DNA of 64,000 nt, from contig JACJWR010000003.1 of assembly GCA_020637055.1 (NCBI GenBank), positions 124,001 to 188,000 on the forward strand, given 5' to 3'. Within the stretch, counting starts at the first letter, position 1; each line of letters begins with the position of its first letter. This document shows, piece after piece, positions 51,127 to 58,584 of this stretch. Made by a program: the position numbers and the translations under genes. The notes below the pieces were generated by a model. The model did not search any database, was not told the DNA's origin, and was given only the letters and a program-made list of their open reading frames with translations. The DNA comes from Actinomycetota bacterium (GTDB taxonomy: Bacteria; Actinomycetota; Actinomycetes; S36-B12; UBA10799).

Positions 51127-52262
51127 CCGGCGGCGGAGCGGGCGACACCGCGGACGAGGCCCGTGCGGTCCGGGACGAGGACGCGTTCGATGTTGCCGCC
51201 CTCGACGACTGGCTGCGCGGGGTGCTTGCCGCCCAGGGTCAGGAGTTGGCCGACGGCGCGGGACCGGAGGTGCGGCAGTTCCCGGGTGGCGCGTCCAACC
51301 TGACCTTCCTCGTGCGCTATCGCGCCGATGGCCCGCCCGACGCCGACGGTGACGACTATCGGGATCTGGTGGTGCGCATGCCGCCGCGGGGTACCAAGGC
51401 GGCGTCGGCGCACAACATGCGGCGCGAGTTCGAGATCCAACTCCGGCTGCGGCCGCAGTTCCCGACCGTGCCCCTGGTGCTGGCCTACTCCCCGGCTGAC
51501 GGCAGCCCGATCGGCAGCGAGTTCTATGTGATGGAGCGCGCCCGCGGGATCATCCTGCGCGCGGACCTGCCGCCGTCGGTGGCGGACGATCCCAAGGCGG
51601 CGATACTCGGCGACGAACTGTTCGACCTGTTGGCCGACCTCCACTCGGTGGACGTCGAGGCCGCCGGACTTGAGGAGTTCTACCGGGGGCCGGGCTACGT
51701 GGAGCGCCAGGTGTCCGGATGGTCCGGTCGGTACCGCGCGGCCCGAACCGACGATGCTCCGGCGGGGGACGCGATCATGGGATGGTTGGCCGACAACCAG
51801 CCAGCCGATGTGGGAGCCCGCCTCATCCACGGCGACTGGCGGTTCGACAATCTCGTGCTCGACTCGAATTCGCTGGCTCCCGTTGCCGTGCTCGATTGGG
51901 AGCTTGCGACCGTCGGCGACCCTTTGATGGACCTCGGTGCGGCCCTGGCCTACTGGGTCCAGCCCGACGACGACGACTTCTTCCAGGGTTTCCGGCGGCA
52001 GCCGTCGAACGCTCCGGGGATGCCGACCCGGGCGCAGATCGTCGCGCGCTATCTCGAGCGCACCGGCTACCCCTGCGACGACTGGCGTTTCTACGAGGTC
52101 TTCGGGTTGTTCCGGCTCGCGGTGATCGCGCAGCAGATCTGGTACCGCTACTCCCGCGGTGAGACTTCGAACCCGGCCTTCCGCCAGTTCGGTCCGGCGG
52201 TCGACTACCTCATGTGGCGGTGCGCAGACCGAATCGGTTCACCGACTTCACCCCGGCGCTGA
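51123..52262 (+). CDS. APH-family phosphotransferase, partner of the ACAD10/11-like dehydrogenase
   Basis: 379 residues, protein-kinase-like fold. RQFPGGASNLTFLVR is the ATP loop, DLVVRMPPRG contains a conserved Arg near the Lys site, LIHGDWRFDNLVL is the catalytic loop with Asp, and VLDWELATVGDPLMDLG the metal-binding DxD segment. The ATG overlaps the dehydrogenase TGA. In human ACAD10/11 and the Pseudomonas Lva pathway, such kinases phosphorylate 4-hydroxyacyl-CoA so that the dehydrogenase partner can convert it for beta-oxidation. The 3' end overlaps the convergent HAD gene by 53 bases. Confidence 0.87.
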   Translation: MTGGGAGDTADEARAVRDEDAFDVAALDDWLRGVLAAQGQELADGAGPEVRQFPGGASNLTFLVRYRADGPPDADGDDYRDLVVRMPPRGTKAASAHNMRREFEIQLRLRPQFPTVPLVLAYSPADGSPIGSEFYVMERARGIILRADLPPSVADDPKAAILGDELFDLLADLHSVDVEAAGLEEFYRGPGYVERQVSGWSGRYRAARTDDAPAGDAIMGWLADNQPADVGARLIHGDWRFDNLVLDSNSLAPVAVLDWELATVGDPLMDLGAALAYWVQPDDDDFFQGFRRQPSNAPGMPTRAQIVARYLERTGYPCDDWRFYEVFGLFRLAVIAQQIWYRYSRGETSNPAFRQFGPAVDYLMWRCADRIGSPTSPRR

Positions 52263-52983
52263 CGAGGGTGGCCCAGCCGCGCAGGGACCGCAGCGACACC
52301 CGGGGCACGGTGGAGGTCTCGATCACCGGCCAGCCGCGCTGTTCGGCGATGGCCCGCAACTCCGGTTCCGGGTGGACCACGACGGGATGACCGACGGCCT
52401 CCAGCATCGGTAGGTCTGACGCCGAGTCCGAATAGGCGTAGCTGTCCTCGAGGTTGTAGCCGTGCTCCTGCGCCAGTTGCCTCATCACCTCGACCTTGCC
52501 ATCGCCGTAGCAGAAGGGGCCGGCGAGTTCGCCGGTGTACACGCCGTTGTCGTCGCGGGCCGCCGTGGTGCCGGCACCGTGGCTGAGGCCGGCCTCGTGC
52601 GCGAAGCGCGACACGATTTCGGTCGGGCTGGCCGAGAGCACGATCCGGTCTTCGCCATTGGCCTTGTGGCGGGCCAGAGCGGGTTCCAGCTGGGGTCGCA
52701 GCGAGGCCACCAACCCAGCGAGGAAGTGGTCGCTGAGGGCTTCGACGTCCTCAGCTGGATGTCCGGCGACGGCGCGCAGAATCCGGTCGCGCACCTGTGC
52801 CGACCGCTCGTCGGTTGCCCCGCTCAGCAGGAAGGAGATGCCGTTGCGCAGGTCGCGGGCCAATTCGCCGGGGGTGACGAAACCAGCCCGGAACGCCGCC
52901 TTGGCCAGCGGGATGTTGGCCGAGCCGGGTATCAGGGTGCCGTCGAGGTCGAAGAATGCTGCTGTTTTGGTAGTTGTACTCAT
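52210..52983 (-). CDS. HAD-IB family phosphatase
   Basis: 257 residues. Motif I is FFDLDGTLIPGS (nucleophile and general acid Asp), motif II VLSASPTEIV, motif III Lys in GDGKVEVM, motif IV YAYSDSASDLPMLE. This is the PSPase/SerB-like HAD-IB group with a helical cap of about 80 residues (33-115). Substrate unknown; relatives act on phosphoserine or lysophosphatidic acid. ATG 52983 is used; the region upstream is shared with the divergent PucR-type gene. Confidence 0.88.
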   Translation of the reverse strand: MSTTTKTAAFFDLDGTLIPGSANIPLAKAAFRAGFVTPGELARDLRNGISFLLSGATDERSAQVRDRILRAVAGHPAEDVEALSDHFLAGLVASLRPQLEPALARHKANGEDRIVLSASPTEIVSRFAHEAGLSHGAGTTAARDDNGVYTGELAGPFCYGDGKVEVMRQLAQEHGYNLEDSYAYSDSASDLPMLEAVGHPVVVHPEPELRAIAEQRGWPVIETSTVPRVSLRSLRGWATLVSAGVKSVNRFGLRTAT

Positions 52984-53043
52984 GCATCTAGTGTGGCCAG
53001 GTGACGGCGGCATTCTTAGCCGTTGGAGGACAAATCTTCGCGA

Positions 53044-53067
53044 TGATAATTAGCATCAAGTGATAAT
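53044..53067. promoter_or_regulatory. AT-rich direct repeat in the HAD-PucR gap, possible operator
   Basis: TGATAAT occurs at 53044-53050 and 53061-53067, 17 bases apart, within an AT-rich patch that also pairs as GCATCA/TGATGC-type inverted bases. It lies over the -35 region of the regulator gene and could be an autoregulatory site. Confidence 0.35.
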
Positions 53068-53074
53068 GCTCGGG

Positions 53075-53080
53075 TAGCGT
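53075..53080 (+). promoter_or_regulatory. -10 hexamer TAGCGT, leaderless promoter
   Basis: TAGCGT, six bases (tctgat), then GTG 53087 of the PucR-type regulator. Confidence 0.45.
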
Positions 53081-53086
53081 TCTGAT

Positions 53087-54322
53087 GTGACCTCGCCCAG
53101 CGGACCCACCATTGCCGGAGGTGTCCTGCGCCGACCCTGGTCGAGTGTGACCACCGATGTGGTCGACGCCCTGCGCGAGCGGCTGCCGGCCGCCAGCGAC
53201 GCCACGATCGCCGCGATTCGGATCGAGGTGCCCTCCTACGCGGAATTCGGTTCGGGTCGGATCGCCCAGGTGGTGCGGCGTGGGGTCGAGAACGCGCTGG
53301 AGCGCTGGATCGCCCTGCTGGGCACCAGCGACGATGCGCTCGACTCCGGATCGCGACGGCTCTACTCCCAGATCGGCGCCGGGGAGTGGCGTACCGGACG
53401 GAGCATGGAGGCGCTGTTGGCGGCCTACCGCACCGGCGCTCGGGTGGCCTGGGAACAGATGTCGGCCGCAGCTGTGGAGGCAGGCGCCTCGGCGGCCGAC
53501 ATCGTTTCGCTGGCCGAGGCGATCTTCGTCTACATCGACGAACTGTCCGGCGCCAGTGCCGCGGGGTACGCCGAGGCCCAGATCGCCGACGCCGGCCGAC
53601 TGCAGTCCCTCCGGGCCCGGTTGCTCCGCCTGATCGTCGAAGGGGCCGGTGGCGGCGAGGCGGCTCAGGCGCTCGCCTCCGAAGCCGACTGGCCGCTGCC
53701 CCAGCAGGTGGCGGTGGCCCTCGTCACGTCCGAGCCGGGTGTCAGGTGGCCGCCGCTCGCCGTCGGCTCGGCGTTGCTCGTCGCCGACCGCGGCGAGGCA
53801 CGCCTGGCGGTCATCCCGCCGCAGGTGGAGTGGTCGTCCCTGGGTGTGCCTGGGGTTGCGGTGACAGTCGGCGTCCGGGCCGCGCTGGAGGACGCCGGCG
53901 AGTCCCTGCGGACTGCCGAACGCCTGCTCGGATTGCGAGAGTCGGGCAGTCTTCTGGTCACCCCGAGCCGGGGAGCACAGGAGCGCTCCGCCGGCGGTGT
54001 GGTGGCAGCCGACGAGCACCTGCTGCAGTTGGCCGCGTCGGCGGATCCGTTGGTCATCCGCCACCTGCGCGGCCGGTTGTTCGCACCGATCCTGGAAACA
54101 GTCTCGCCCGCGCGGGTGCCGCAGTTGCTGGAGACGCTGCAGGCGTGGTTGGTCACCGGCGGCGACCGGGCCGCCTGCGCCGCGTGGCTGAACGTGCACC
54201 CGCAGACGGTGAGTTACCGGGTGTCGGGTCTGCGTGCGGCACTCGGTGCCGCGTTGGATGACCCCAGGCGTCGCCAGGAGATGATCGTCGTCCTCGCTGC
54301 CGGTCCTGCAGCCGAGGCCTGA
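53087..54322 (+). CDS. PucR-type transcriptional regulator
   Basis: 411 residues. The N-terminal 200 residues are helical and similar to the RsbRD-like sensor region of PucR/CdaR regulators (LYSQIGAGEWRTGRSMEALLAAYRTG, FVYIDELSGASAAGYAEAQ). A GGDEF-like middle domain follows (about 205-320), and the C-terminal HTH_30 is ACAAWLNVHPQTVSYRVSGLR. Such proteins regulate catabolic operons and sense small metabolites. The neighbouring HAD phosphatase and the ACAD/APH pair are candidate targets. Confidence 0.85.
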   Translation: MTSPSGPTIAGGVLRRPWSSVTTDVVDALRERLPAASDATIAAIRIEVPSYAEFGSGRIAQVVRRGVENALERWIALLGTSDDALDSGSRRLYSQIGAGEWRTGRSMEALLAAYRTGARVAWEQMSAAAVEAGASAADIVSLAEAIFVYIDELSGASAAGYAEAQIADAGRLQSLRARLLRLIVEGAGGGEAAQALASEADWPLPQQVAVALVTSEPGVRWPPLAVGSALLVADRGEARLAVIPPQVEWSSLGVPGVAVTVGVRAALEDAGESLRTAERLLGLRESGSLLVTPSRGAQERSAGGVVAADEHLLQLAASADPLVIRHLRGRLFAPILETVSPARVPQLLETLQAWLVTGGDRAACAAWLNVHPQTVSYRVSGLRAALGAALDDPRRRQEMIVVLAAGPAAEA

Positions 54323-54334
54323 ACGAGGGTCGAT

Positions 54335-55129
54335 TCAGTGGAACGCCACCGTCACGGGGGCGTGGTCGCTCCAGCGTTCGGCGTAGGACGGGGCGCGGCC
54401 GACCGTCACGTCGGCCAGTCGCTGCGCCAGAGCCTCGGTCGCGTAGGCGCAGTCGATCCGCCATCCGGTGTCCCGGTCGAAGGCCTGGCCCCGCCACGAC
54501 CACCAGGTGTAGGGGCCATCGACCTCGCCGGCGTGGGCACGGCCCAGATCGACCCATCCGGAGTCCAACCAGCCGCTGAGGTACTCGCGTTCGGCGGCCA
54601 GGAACCCGGCTTTGTTCCGGTTGCCCTTGGCATTCTTGATGTCGCGTTCGGTGTGGGCGATGTTGAAATCGCCGCAGACCAGCGTCGGAGTCGGATCCGC
54701 AGCCAACTCGGCCAGGCGGGTGGTCATCGCGTCGAGGAAGCGATACTTCTCGTCCTGCTTCTCCGTGCCGGCCTCGCCGGAGTGGATGTAGACGCTGACG
54801 AGACGGATGGCGCCGAAATCGGAGTGGTTCAGGGTCGCCTCGACCCAGCGCCCGGACGACTCGAATTCGGCCGCTCCGACACCGATCGTGACGTCGGCCA
54901 GTTCACTGCCGGAGACGATCGCCACCCCCGAGCGGCCCGGGGTGTCGGATTGCGCGTGTGCCACGGCCGTCGGCTCGAGTTCGGCGACCGACTGGCGCAG
55001 CTGTTCGTCGGATGCCCGCACCTCCTGCAGCAGCACGGCGTCGTGGCGGTGCTGCTTGAGCCAGTCGATGCCGCCACGGCGATGGGCCGCACGGACTCCG
55101 TTGACGTTGACGGTGCAGATTGTGAGCAC
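54335..55129 (-). CDS. xthA: exodeoxyribonuclease III
   Basis: 264 residues, AP endonuclease/3'-5' exonuclease of base-excision repair. Conserved blocks: VNVNGVRAA, LLQEVRASD with the metal Glu36, VSVYIHSGE, VCGDFNIAHTERD with Asp/Asn, and the terminal RWSDHAPVTV with catalytic Asp-His. GTG 55129 is seven bases after TAACCT. Confidence 0.93.
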   Translation of the reverse strand: MLTICTVNVNGVRAAHRRGGIDWLKQHRHDAVLLQEVRASDEQLRQSVAELEPTAVAHAQSDTPGRSGVAIVSGSELADVTIGVGAAEFESSGRWVEATLNHSDFGAIRLVSVYIHSGEAGTEKQDEKYRFLDAMTTRLAELAADPTPTLVCGDFNIAHTERDIKNAKGNRNKAGFLAAEREYLSGWLDSGWVDLGRAHAGEVDGPYTWWSWRGQAFDRDTGWRIDCAYATEALAQRLADVTVGRAPSYAERWSDHAPVTVAFH

Positions 55130-55136
55130 GCCCGCC

Positions 55137-55142
55137 AGGTTA
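55137..55142 (-). promoter_or_regulatory. -10 hexamer TAACCT, leaderless promoter
   Basis: TAACCT, seven bases, then GTG 55129 of xthA, in the 24-base gap after ppk2. Confidence 0.5.
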
Positions 55143-55153
55143 GCGGGGTGGCC

Positions 55154-56041
55154 TCACCGCTCCGGATCGGTGTCGAGTTCCACCAGGCGGGAGTGGTCGG
55201 GCACGTACTTCTGGGTATCGCGCGGCGGCCGCAGGTAGCCGGTGGACGGTGGCCGAGGCGGCAATTCCAGTTGTTGCGGCGGGACGAACGTGTAGGGGAT
55301 CGTGGTCAGCAGGTGATGGATCATGTTGATCCGCGCCCGGCGCTTGTCGTCGCTCTCCACCACGAACCAGGGGGCGGGTTCCACGTCGGTATGCACGAAC
55401 ATCGCGTCCTTGGCGCGGGAGTAGTCCTCCCATCGCACGATCGACTCGAAGTCCATCGGGGAGAGTTTCCAGCGGCGCATCGGATCCGTGAGGCGGGACC
55501 GGAAGCGCGCCTCCTGTTCGGCATCCGAGACGCTGAACCAGTACTTCCGCAGCAGAATGCCCTCCTCGACCAGCATCCGCTCGAAGATCGGCGCCTGCCG
55601 AAGGAATCGTTGGTACTCATCCGGGGTGCAGAAGCCCATCACGTGCTCCACGCCGGCCCGGTTGTACCAGGACCGGTCGAACAGCACGATCTCGCCGGCC
55701 GCGGGCAGGTGCGGAACGTACCGCTGGAAGTACCACTCGGTCTTCTCCCGCTCGGTGGGCGCGGGCAGTGCGACGATCCGAGCCTGCCGGGGGTTGAGGT
55801 ACTGCGCGACGCGCTTGATGGTGCCGCCCTTGCCGGCGGCATCGCGGCCCTCGAAGATCACGACGACGCGGGAGCCGGTGGTCTTCACCCACTCCTGCAT
55901 CTCCACCAGTTGGGCCTGCAGTCGGAGCAGTTCCTTCTCATAGCGGCGCTTGTTCATCCGGGCCGGCTTGCTCCCGGCCCCCGACCCGCCATCGGTCTCG
56001 GCTGCGGACGGCTTCTTCTTGCTGGTCTTCTTGGCTGCCAT
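55154..56041 (-). CDS. ppk2: polyphosphate kinase 2
   Basis: 295 residues. Uses polyphosphate to phosphorylate nucleotides (or the reverse). A basic Lys/Ser-rich N-terminus of 30 residues precedes the PPK2 fold: Walker A GRDAAGKGGTIK (65-76), Walker B IVLFDRSWYNRAGVE, the lid FRSRLTDPMRRWKLSPMD and RWEDYSRAKDAMF. It is the single-domain form. The class (ADP- or AMP-directed) cannot be fixed by eye. ATG 56041 is seven bases after TAGGGT. xthA lies 24 bases downstream. Confidence 0.93.
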   Translation of the reverse strand: MAAKKTSKKKPSAAETDGGSGAGSKPARMNKRRYEKELLRLQAQLVEMQEWVKTTGSRVVVIFEGRDAAGKGGTIKRVAQYLNPRQARIVALPAPTEREKTEWYFQRYVPHLPAAGEIVLFDRSWYNRAGVEHVMGFCTPDEYQRFLRQAPIFERMLVEEGILLRKYWFSVSDAEQEARFRSRLTDPMRRWKLSPMDFESIVRWEDYSRAKDAMFVHTDVEPAPWFVVESDDKRRARINMIHHLLTTIPYTFVPPQQLELPPRPPSTGYLRPPRDTQKYVPDHSRLVELDTDPER

Positions 56042-56048
56042 GGGTCGT

Positions 56049-56054
56049 ACCCTA
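56049..56054 (-). promoter_or_regulatory. -10 hexamer TAGGGT, leaderless promoter
   Basis: TAGGGT, seven bases (acgaccc), then ATG 56041 of ppk2. It lies in the gap divergent to the HAMP-sensor gene. Confidence 0.5.
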
Positions 56055-56144
56055 GTGGCTGCGTAACCCTGCGGGCCCACGATTGGGTAAGCCGTTGGCG
56101 GTCGATTGGGCGCCAGCCGGGCCGAGATAGGCCATGCTGGAGTC

Positions 56145-57215
56145 ATGGCTGCCACACCGGTGCGAGTTGCGGTGCGCTGGAAGTTGCTCGCCGCCTTCGC
56201 CGGCGCCTTCACCCTGGTGTTCGGGTTCATCGCCGTCTGGGCGGTGGAGAACGCCTCGAAGACGGCCCTCGAGCAGGTGACGCTACAACTCACCTCGGCC
56301 GCCACCGGCGTCGCCCGGATCATCGATCCCGAGGAATTCGAGCAGTTGGTGACCACGGTGCCGGCCGTGCCGGATCCTGCGCTGCCCGGCGGCCTCGGCT
56401 ACCCGCCCAGCCCGCTGTACGTGAGCGTGGCCGATGAATTGCGCCAACTCACAGATGTGGTGCCGGAATCCCAGCCATACAGCTACTTCCGCGATGCCGG
56501 GGACGGCCAGTTGTACTTCGCCGCGTCGGCCGGGTACTTCGGCGATCCGCAATACGGGGTGACGTTCCGCCAGCCGGTGCGAGAGGTCTCGGAGCCCGAC
56601 ACCAGACTGCGCATGGCCGAGGGGCTGGGCGGGACCGTGGTGGAACCGCCCTACACCGACGCGTTCGGCTCCTGGGTGTCGGTCTACACGCCGATTTTCA
56701 GCAGCACCGGCGGCAGCGTCGGCGCCGTCGGAGTGGACTATCCGCTGGACTATGTGCAGTCGGTGGAGAAGGAGGCCCGGGCGGCAGTCTTCCCGATCCT
56801 CGGCGCCGCCTACGTGGCTCTGCTGCTGCTGGTGCTGCTCGTGTCGACCATGGTGGTACGTCCGCTGCGGCGCCTCACCGACGCCACCCAGCGGATCGCG
56901 GACGGCGAATACGAACTCGACGTCCGAAGCCTGGTGCATTCCAGGTTCCCCGACGAACTCTACGAGTTGGGCGAGTCCTTCCAGGTCATGGCGGCGAAGG
57001 TCGCCGCTCGGGAGAAATCGTTGACCAGTGAGGTGCAGCGCCTGCGGGTCCAGATCGATCACCAGAAGCGGGAGCAGGCGGTCAAGGAGATCACCGAGAC
57101 CGACTTCTTCGCCGACCTCGAGGCGAAGGCGGCGACGCTGCGCGCGCGGATGCACGAGCCCGATCCGCCCGAGGTGTCCGAGTCTCCGGACGAATCCTCG
57201 CCACCTAGCCGTTGA
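56145..57215 (+). CDS. HAMP-domain membrane sensor without an output domain
   Basis: 356 residues. Helix 1 (about 12-34), an extracytoplasmic sensor domain of some 185 residues with Cache-like features (YFRDAGDGQLYFAAS, GSWVSVYTPIFSS, GAVGVDYPLDYV), helix 2 (about 222-246), then HAMP (VVRPLRRLTDATQRIADGEYELDV) and a short coiled coil ending near residue 345. No kinase, cyclase or methyl-accepting domain follows, so a signal must pass to a separate partner. Divergent from ppk2 with about 100 bases between; the last 11 bases overlap the convergent ATP-grasp-like gene. Confidence 0.8.
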   Translation: MAATPVRVAVRWKLLAAFAGAFTLVFGFIAVWAVENASKTALEQVTLQLTSAATGVARIIDPEEFEQLVTTVPAVPDPALPGGLGYPPSPLYVSVADELRQLTDVVPESQPYSYFRDAGDGQLYFAASAGYFGDPQYGVTFRQPVREVSEPDTRLRMAEGLGGTVVEPPYTDAFGSWVSVYTPIFSSTGGSVGAVGVDYPLDYVQSVEKEARAAVFPILGAAYVALLLLVLLVSTMVVRPLRRLTDATQRIADGEYELDVRSLVHSRFPDELYELGESFQVMAAKVAAREKSLTSEVQRLRVQIDHQKREQAVKEITETDFFADLEAKAATLRARMHEPDPPEVSESPDESSPPSR

Positions 57216-58584
57216 TCACGAAAGTGGGAGCGACGCCGGCCCCCGCGGTCACGTTCGTCAGCCCCGCGCCCGGCGTCACCCGGACGTAGTAGCCCGCGAC
57301 GGTGTTGCCGGTGATGATCGGGTTGTGGTCGGTGGTGAAGGGCACCACCGGGAATCCCGGTGTCAGGGTGGCGAACTCGTGTTGCGGACTCTCCACGGCA
57401 CGCTGCACCACGTGGTCACCGCTGCGCAGGGCCGTCTGCAGTTGTGCCTGCCAACTGTCGTCGGTGTGCTGCCAGCCGAGTTGCACGTCGCTGCCGCCGT
57501 AGCCGGCGGCGGGTTTGAGGACGAGGTGCTCGCGGTTGCCGACGATGTATGAGGCGAGGTCGACGCGATCGCCGTCGGCCGTCGTGCAGGTGCCCGGTTC
57601 CACCAGCCTGGTCCAGGGGAGGTGGGAACGCGCGGTGCGCAGCACGTCGGAGGGCAGATCGAGTTCGAACGATTCGTCGGTGATGGCGGCGAAGAGGCTC
57701 TTGTAGCCGTACATGCCCGAGCGCATGGAGGTCACCATGCAGACATCCCCGGCACGCAGCGCGGCGATGATGCCATCGAGTCGGGAGGCGAGGTAGTCGA
57801 CCATGGTGGTGAAGAAGCCACGCAGGAGGACGTCCACCGCCCGGTCACCGCGGCGCAGGCGAGCCCCGGCGTGGTGCAGATCCGCCGGGTCCGCGACGGT
57901 GAATTCGATGTCCGCGGCCGCGGCGGCCCGGCGCAGGTAGGCCACTGCGGGGGTGGCGATCTCCTCGAGTTCGTGCGGCAACGCCAACACCGTGTAGGGC
58001 CGACCCGATCCGCCGTAGGAGTGCCAGGTCGCCACCAGCGCGTCCATCACGGCCGGTGCCGTGGTCATGGTGCGAAATGGGATGGAGTCGCGGAAATCCT
58101 GAGCGACTCCCCATGAGGCCATGAGTTCGGCGCTCAGGTCGGTGGGTGTGACTCCACCGGGCAGGCCGCCGTTGAACTCCAGGAACTGCAGCCCGGTGCC
58201 GACTCGCATGCCGTCGAGCCGGCCGAACACGATGGGGAGGTCGTAGCCGGTCGGCAGATTCACCAGTTCGGAGCTCACGCCGTCGCCGGAGAAGTCGCCC
58301 AGGAATCGGGGTCGCAGTACCGGGTCCGCGAACACCCGTTCGCCGGCCGCCACGAGCGCCGCCAGCGCGGCGTCGACGGCACGGCGGTCGCCCTCGTGCT
58401 CGGACTCGGTCAGGAACACCGGCTCGGCCACCGGCATGACGGCGCTGCCCTTGTAGGTGAGGCCGGCCGCGAGTTGGGAAGCCTCCACGTGTTCCAGGAA
58501 CTCGATCGGATCGGCCAGGCTGCTCAGCCGGCCCCGCCAGGCCTCGGTCGCGGCCGTGATGGCCGCTTCTTGGGGATCGGTCAT
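57205..58584 (-). CDS. ATP-grasp-like ligase, function unknown
   Basis: 459 residues. LEFNGGLPGG carries the Glu-x-Asn metal pair seen in ATP-grasp ligases; VLKPAAGYGGSDVQLG looks like the Lys/Gly-rich ATP loop and DHVVQRAVESPQHEF the adenine-binding hinge. An order with ExN before the Gly loop would fit the circularly permuted ATP-grasp group (glutathionylspermidine synthase-like), so amide or peptide bond formation is suggested; I do not recognise the exact family. AAGGA lies seven bases before the ATG at 58584, which overlaps the stop of the MFS gene (ATGA). Tight coupling to an exporter suggests the product is secreted. The much longer in-frame reading upstream is antisense noise over the MFS gene. 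Confidence 0.6.
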   Translation of the reverse strand: MTDPQEAAITAATEAWRGRLSSLADPIEFLEHVEASQLAAGLTYKGSAVMPVAEPVFLTESEHEGDRRAVDAALAALVAAGERVFADPVLRPRFLGDFSGDGVSSELVNLPTGYDLPIVFGRLDGMRVGTGLQFLEFNGGLPGGVTPTDLSAELMASWGVAQDFRDSIPFRTMTTAPAVMDALVATWHSYGGSGRPYTVLALPHELEEIATPAVAYLRRAAAAADIEFTVADPADLHHAGARLRRGDRAVDVLLRGFFTTMVDYLASRLDGIIAALRAGDVCMVTSMRSGMYGYKSLFAAITDESFELDLPSDVLRTARSHLPWTRLVEPGTCTTADGDRVDLASYIVGNREHLVLKPAAGYGGSDVQLGWQHTDDSWQAQLQTALRSGDHVVQRAVESPQHEFATLTPGFPVVPFTTDHNPIITGNTVAGYYVRVTPGAGLTNVTAGAGVAPTFVING

